The notes beneath the pieces are model-generated. The model ran no database searches. It was given only the letters and a program-made list of their open reading frames with translations, and was not told the origin of the DNA. A DNA stretch of 64,000 nt from Salegentibacter salarius. GTDB taxonomy: Bacteria; Bacteroidota; Bacteroidia; Flavobacteriales; Flavobacteriaceae. Both the position numbers and the translations under genes were made by a program. Location of the stretch: assembly GCF_900168265.1 (NCBI RefSeq), contig NZ_FVZF01000007.1, forward strand, positions 1-64,000. The letters run 5' to 3'. Below are positions 60,281 to 64,000 of this stretch, one piece after another. Position 1 is the stretch's first letter, and each line of letters opens with the position of its first letter.

Positions 60281-60991
60281 ATGAGTTCATTAAAAGGAAA
60301 AGTTGCATTTATAACCGGTGGAAGTAAAGGAATTGGTTACGGCGTGGCCCAATCGCTATTAGATTTGGGAATGAAGGTGGCCATTACAAGCAGATCTAAA
60401 GAAGCTGCTGAAAAAGCCGCCAAAGAATTAAGCGCAACTGATGCCTTAGGTCTTGAAGCCGATGTGAGAAATTACGAAAGTCAGGAAAAAGCAGTAAAAG
60501 CTGCAGTAGATAAATTTGGACAACTTGATGTAATGGTGGCAAATGCCGGAATTGGGCATTTTGGATCTATAGACGAATTATCTCCAGAAAAATGGCAGGA
60601 AACGATAGATACCAATTTAACTGGAGTATTTTATAGCGTTAAATCGAGTTTAGCCGCGTTAGAAAAATCTAAAGGATACCTTATTACTATTTCCAGTCTT
60701 GCTGGAACTAACTTTTTTGCCGGTGGAGCTGCTTATAACGCCAGTAAATTTGGCTTAACAGGATTTACCCAGGCGGTGATGTTAGATCTTAGACAAAAAG
60801 GAATTAATGTGAGTACTATTATGCCGGGTTCTGTGGCCACTCATTTTAACGATCATACTCCAAATGCAGAAGATGCCTGGAAAATTCAACCGGAAGATAT
60901 CGGTGAATTAGTGGTAGATCTTTTAAAAATGAATAAGCGTACACTACCAAGTAAAATAGAGGTAAGACCATCGCAACCACCTCAGAAATAA
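60281..60991 (+). CDS. short-chain dehydrogenase/reductase
   Basis: The 236-residue protein has GGSKGIGYG (NAD(P)-binding), ANAGIGHFG, and the Ser and Tyr-x3-Lys residues in ISSLAGTNFF...YNASKFG (about 138-160). The substrate cannot be told from sequence. The upstream TTG start (60239) is rejected because the ATG at 60281 fits the family N-terminus (SSLKGKVAFITGG). Confidence 0.9.
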   Translation: MSSLKGKVAFITGGSKGIGYGVAQSLLDLGMKVAITSRSKEAAEKAAKELSATDALGLEADVRNYESQEKAVKAAVDKFGQLDVMVANAGIGHFGSIDELSPEKWQETIDTNLTGVFYSVKSSLAALEKSKGYLITISSLAGTNFFAGGAAYNASKFGLTGFTQAVMLDLRQKGINVSTIMPGSVATHFNDHTPNAEDAWKIQPEDIGELVVDLLKMNKRTLPSKIEVRPSQPPQK

Positions 60992-61009
60992 TTTTTTAAA
61001 TAACATAAA

Positions 61010-61149
61010 TTGAGGCTGTTTGAAAAGTATAATTTTCGTCAAGCTGAACTTGGTTCAGCTTCTAATTTGTTTTAACTATAAACATTTTATATCCTGAAAT
61101 AAATTCAGGATGACAATTTTAAGAACTTTCCAGACAGCCTCTTTTTTTA
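61010..61149. repeat. composite nested inverted repeat and terminator after the SDR gene
   Basis: Outer arms GAGGCTGT (61012-61019) and ACAGCCTC (61134-61141) enclose a family B element (GTCAAGCTGAACTTGG on the left, ATTCAGGATGAC on the right). A T run follows the outer stem. The whole could fold as a long cruciform and end the SDR transcript before arsR. Confidence 0.65.
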
Positions 61150-61164
61150 TCTTCCCTTTTATCG

Positions 61165-61177
61165 TAATATTGCAATA
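61165..61177 (+). promoter_or_regulatory. candidate arsR promoter and operator
   Basis: TATTGCAATA (61168-61177) is a perfect palindrome 14 nt before the arsR ATG. It overlaps TAATATTG (61165-61172), one mismatch from the TAnnTTTG -7 element. Binding of ArsR here would block its own promoter, the usual control for this family. Confidence 0.45.
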
Positions 61178-61190
61178 AACAATTTGAAAA

Positions 61191-61523
61191 ATGGGTCTTA
61201 CAAAATCTGAAATATTCACTCCATCTCAAAATGAACTTGCGGGAATCGCTAAAGTTTTGGGTCACCCTGCAAGAATTGCCATTCTACAGGAAATTATAAA
61301 ATCAAAATCCTGCATTTGCGGCGATTTGGTTCAGGAAGTTGGGTTGGCGCAACCTACAATTTCACAACATTTAAAAGAATTAAAGAATATTGGCTTAATA
61401 AAAGGTGATATTGAAGGAACACGGGTTTGCTATTGTATTAATACTGAAAAGTGGGCAGCCGTAAAACAGCTTTTTCATAGTTTTCTTGATACTCATATTC
61501 CAAACAAAGATGAGTGTTGCTAA
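61191..61523 (+). CDS. arsR: ArsR-family metalloregulator
   Basis: The 110-residue winged-helix repressor has KSCICGDLVQEVGLAQPTISQHLKELKNIGLI. The SCICGDL segment (about 42-48) carries the paired Cys of the classical metal-sensing site, and the C-terminal CC (109-110) could add a ligand. As(III) or Sb(III) binding should release DNA. The adjacent acr3 and arsO support arsenic sensing. Confidence 0.92.
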   Translation: MGLTKSEIFTPSQNELAGIAKVLGHPARIAILQEIIKSKSCICGDLVQEVGLAQPTISQHLKELKNIGLIKGDIEGTRVCYCINTEKWAAVKQLFHSFLDTHIPNKDECC

Positions 61524-61581
61524 TTCGCTAAAAGCGCAACAGAACTGAGCAGAATTATTCTTCTGCAAAATTTCAAATCTT

Positions 61582-61684
61582 TTTACTTGATAAGCGAGAT
61601 TGAATTCTGCGAGGCTTGCCTCGAAATCAAATTATATTTTTCAATAATAATGCTTCGTGAGCTTACTCCGAAGTAGTTTACTAA
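61582..61684 (+). repeat. family A structured repeat between arsR and acr3
   Basis: It starts TTTACTTGATAAGCGAGATT (palindrome partly decayed), has the CGAGGCTTGCCTCG middle hairpin, and ends CTTCGTGAGCTTACTCCGAAG. It fills most of the 180-nt gap inside the arsenic cluster. Confidence 0.75.
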
Positions 61685-61703
61685 ATAAAAATTATATCTA
61701 GTT

Positions 61704-62753
61704 ATGGCTCGAAAAAAAATGGGTTTTCTTGATAAATTTCTAACCCTATGGATTTTCCTGGCGATGTTTATTGGGGTAGCTATTGGCTATTATATGCCAC
61801 AAAGTGCCGGTATTATAGATTCTTATAGCGTTGGATCAACAAATATCCCCATTGCCGTGGGTTTAATTTTAATGATGTATCCGCCCTTAGCTAAAGTGAA
61901 TTATAAATATTTACCTAAGATTTTTAAAAATGTAAAAATTCTTGGCGTATCCTTATTACTAAACTGGATTATAGGTCCCTTGTTAATGTTTTTCCTGGCT
62001 ATAATTTTTCTTCAGGATCACCCCGAATATATGGTTGGTCTTATTTTAATTGGCCTTGCCCGTTGTATCGCTATGGTTTTAGTATGGAACGACCTCGCCG
62101 AGGGCAGCAGCGAATATGGAGCTGGTTTGGTTGCTTTAAACAGTATTTTCCAGGTGTTTTTTTATAGTTTTTATGCCTGGATTTTTATCACCGTTTTACC
62201 GCCATATTTTGGATTTGAAAGCGCTATTGTAGATATTTCCATTGGTACAATTGCTAAAAGCGTTGCTATTTATCTCGGTATTCCATTCCTGGCAGGCTAT
62301 TTAAGTCGGTTTTTGCTGGTAAAAGCAAAAGGAGAGGCCTGGTATAAAGAAAAGTTTCTTCCGGCAATTTCACCGCTAACCCTTATTGCACTTTTATTTA
62401 CAATTTTAGTGATGTTTAGCCTAAAAGGTGAAACCATCGTGGAAATCCCGATAGATATTGTTTTAATTGCTGTTCCGCTGGTAGTTTATTTTATTTTAAT
62501 GTTTTTTATAAGCTTTTTTGTCTCTAAATATTTCGGTGCAGGATATAAGCAGAATGCTTCCATTTCATTTACTGCAACCGGGAATAATTTTGAACTTGCC
62601 ATAGCGGTAGCGATTGCTGTCTTCGGAATTGATAGCGGGCAGGCTTTTGCCGGGGTTATTGGGCCACTGGTTGAAGTTCCGGTTTTAATTGGTTTGGTAA
62701 GTGTTGCGTTTTGGTTGAAACAGAAATATTATCCTAAAGAAAAATTAGCATAA
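61704..62753 (+). CDS. acr3: Acr3-family arsenite efflux pump
   Basis: The 349-residue membrane protein has about ten helices. The signature [24 protein letters not shown] carries the conserved Cys (about residue 119) required in Acr3 proteins, and [21 protein letters not shown] is a second conserved segment. It exports arsenite using the proton gradient. No arsC reductase is present in the window. arsO follows with a 1-nt overlap. Confidence 0.94.
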   Translation: MARKKMGFLDKFLTLWIFLAMFIGVAIGYYMPQSAGIIDSYSVGSTNIPIAVGLILMMYPPLAKVNYKYLPKIFKNVKILGVSLLLNWIIGPLLMFFLAIIFLQDHPEYMVGLILIGLARCIAMVLVWNDLAEGSSEYGAGLVALNSIFQVFFYSFYAWIFITVLPPYFGFESAIVDISIGTIAKSVAIYLGIPFLAGYLSRFLLVKAKGEAWYKEKFLPAISPLTLIALLFTILVMFSLKGETIVEIPIDIVLIAVPLVVYFILMFFISFFVSKYFGAGYKQNASISFTATGNNFELAIAVAIAVFGIDSGQAFAGVIGPLVEVPVLIGLVSVAFWLKQKYYPKEKLA

Positions 62754-63808
62754 TGGCTGAAGTTTACGACGTAATAATAATTGGAGGTGGCCAAAGCGGA
62801 CTCGCCTGTGGCTATTATTTAAGACGAACAAAACTGAAATATTTAATACTTGATGAGCAGGAAGAGTGCGGTGGTGCCTGGCAAAAAACCTGGGATTCTC
62901 TACGGCTTTTTTCTCCAGCAGATCAGTCTTCACTTCCAGGTTGGCTAATGCCTAAGAACGAAGATGGGTTTCCACCCAAAGATCACGTAATTAATTATTT
63001 GTGCAAGTACGAAGGACGTTATGATTTTCCTGTTAAGCGCCCGGTTCAAGTTGAAGATGTAGAAAAAGAATCAGGTGTTTTTAAGCTTAAAACTTCAGTA
63101 GGAGATTTTTCAGCAAAAACAGTGATTTCAGCAACCGGAACCTGGAAGGCGCCTTTTATTCCGAAGATAAAAGGAATAGATATTTTCCGCGGAAAACAAA
63201 TTCATTCGGCTCAATATAACAATACAAATGATCTTGAGAATAAGAATGTGCTTATTGTTGGGGAAGGTAACTCCGGTGCACAAATTCTAGCTGAAGTTTC
63301 TAAAATAGCGGATACCAGTTGGGCCACTTTAAAAGACCCCGAGTATTTACCCGACGATGTAGATGGCAGAGTACTTTTTAATGTAGCTACGGCTAAATAT
63401 AAAGCCGAAAAGGAAGGGAAGAAATTCGATCCCGCAGCCTATAATCTTGGAAATATTGTGATGGTGCCCACAGTGAAGGAAGCCAGGGAAAGGGGAGTGC
63501 TTAAAACCAAAGGGAGTTTCACCGAGTTTACTGAGAATGGCGTAATTTGGGAACATGGAACTAAAGAAAATTTTGACCTTATAATATGGTGTACCGGCTT
63601 TCATTATGCTACAGATCATTTAAATAATATAGTGGATCCAGATGCTAAGGGTAAAATTAAAACCGAAGGTACCAGAGCTAAAAATACTAACGGACTTTGG
63701 TTGGTAGGTTATGGCGGCTGGACAGGCTATGCTTCTGCTACTTTAATTGGCGTTGGCCGAAGTGCCCGGGCTACAATAAAAGAAATCACCGAATATCTAA
63801 AGGACTAA
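62753..63808 (+). CDS. arsO: ArsO-type flavin monooxygenase
   Basis: The 351-residue protein has the FAD-binding GGGQSGLACGYYLRR (about 10-24), the NADPH-binding GEGNSGAQILAEV (about 163-175) and the ATGTWKAPFIP segment of flavin monooxygenases. Proteins of this length placed with Acr3 are called ArsO. Their reaction is not settled, though a role in arsenic resistance is supported by context. The start codon overlaps the acr3 stop (TAATG type), showing coupling. Confidence 0.9.
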   Translation: MAEVYDVIIIGGGQSGLACGYYLRRTKLKYLILDEQEECGGAWQKTWDSLRLFSPADQSSLPGWLMPKNEDGFPPKDHVINYLCKYEGRYDFPVKRPVQVEDVEKESGVFKLKTSVGDFSAKTVISATGTWKAPFIPKIKGIDIFRGKQIHSAQYNNTNDLENKNVLIVGEGNSGAQILAEVSKIADTSWATLKDPEYLPDDVDGRVLFNVATAKYKAEKEGKKFDPAAYNLGNIVMVPTVKEARERGVLKTKGSFTEFTENGVIWEHGTKENFDLIIWCTGFHYATDHLNNIVDPDAKGKIKTEGTRAKNTNGLWLVGYGGWTGYASATLIGVGRSARATIKEITEYLKD

Positions 63809-63950
63809 ATTTCCCAATTTTTTAAGAGCTTTTATAATCTAATATTGATGCATGTTAGGCTATGCCGTTAAACCCATACTAAAAATCTAAAATTGCTGGG
63901 TGGTTACTATACTCTGCGCTAACTTTTGAGTAAAACCAAAAAAATTAGAT

Positions 63951-64000
63951 ATGAGTATTAAAGGAAAAACTATAATTATAACTGGAGCTTCTAGTGGAAT
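63951..64000 (+). CDS. short-chain dehydrogenase, N-terminal part only
   Basis: The last 16 codons read MSIKGKTIIITGASSG, the Rossmann start of an SDR enzyme with the TGxxxGxG motif beginning. The gene is cut by the window edge. The 142-nt gap before it shows no gene. Confidence 0.8.
   Translation, partial: MSIKGKTIIITGASSG

Noticed and set aside
1-64000. CRISPR array, prophage, tRNA or rRNA genes
   Set aside because: No regular short repeats with unique spacers, no phage structural or integrase genes and no tRNA- or rRNA-like sequence were seen by eye. A tRNA or covariance search was not possible here.

Overview
This window is chromosomal DNA from a member of the Flavobacteriaceae (Bacteroidota). 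The evidence is the AT-rich sequence, the near-absence of Shine-Dalgarno sequences, several TAnnTTTG-type -7 promoter elements, the LpxC-FabZ and CcoN-CcoO gene fusions, the PorX response regulator of the type IX secretion system, and the gene orders porX-HD-lpxD-lpxC/fabZ-lpxA-efp and ccoI-S-NO-Q-P-G-fixH. The protein sequences feel closest to the Gramella/Salegentibacter/Zunongwangia group, but that placement is a guess from memory.

Layout. 1-329 is the end of an IS256-family insertion sequence. 0.4-5.2 kb (minus strand) holds an alanine-dehydrogenase-like gene, membrane and small proteins, tsaE and porX. 5.3-16.8 kb (plus) holds an HD hydrolase, the lipid A genes lpxD, lpxC/fabZ and lpxA, then efp, a second lpxD, an NTF2-like gene, sucD, a double-domain M16 peptidase and fabG. 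16.9-21.1 kb holds a VWA membrane protein, a prohibitin-like protein and a serine hydrolase. 21.28-29.27 kb is a complete histidine operon, hisG-D-C-B-H-A-F-IE. It is preceded by a strong promoter, an 18-residue leader peptide with four consecutive His codons and an intrinsic terminator, which is a textbook attenuator layout. 29.3-34.4 kb (minus) carries an NYN-LOTUS protein, an eRF1-like (baeRF) protein, a CDF metal exporter, a DUF1853 protein and an AI-2E-family permease. 34.7-45.1 kb carries hemN (plus) and the cbb3 oxidase operon (minus) with its assembly factors, plus a 44-residue membrane peptide; nhaA lies beyond it. 46.7-49.4 kb holds corA, a lactonase and a small lipoprotein. 49.5-53.3 kb is a tight three-gene operon: MATCAP/DUF1704 metallopeptidase, ATP-grasp ligase, M14/AstE-type zinc hydrolase. 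53.6-60.0 kb holds an EEP-family protein, an MscS channel, a DUF3817 protein, galE, a YqaE/Pmp3 peptide, a DUF1206 protein and a VTT/DedA protein. 60.3-63.8 kb holds an SDR enzyme and an arsenic cluster (arsR, acr3, arsO). A second SDR gene is cut by the right edge.

Two layers are not explained by the genes. The first is a dispersed ~105-nt structured repeat starting with a CTCGATAATCGAG palindrome, seen in about seven full or partial copies. The second is a set of REP-like hairpins with GTCATCCTGAA-type ends. Nearly every junction in the his operon after hisD carries a different repeat. The most interesting functional unit is the 49.5-53.3 kb operon: its three folds match the ATP-grasp ligase, MATCAP and M14 carboxypeptidase folds that eukaryotes use to add and remove C-terminal tyrosine and glutamate on tubulin. 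I saw no tRNA, rRNA, CRISPR array or prophage.
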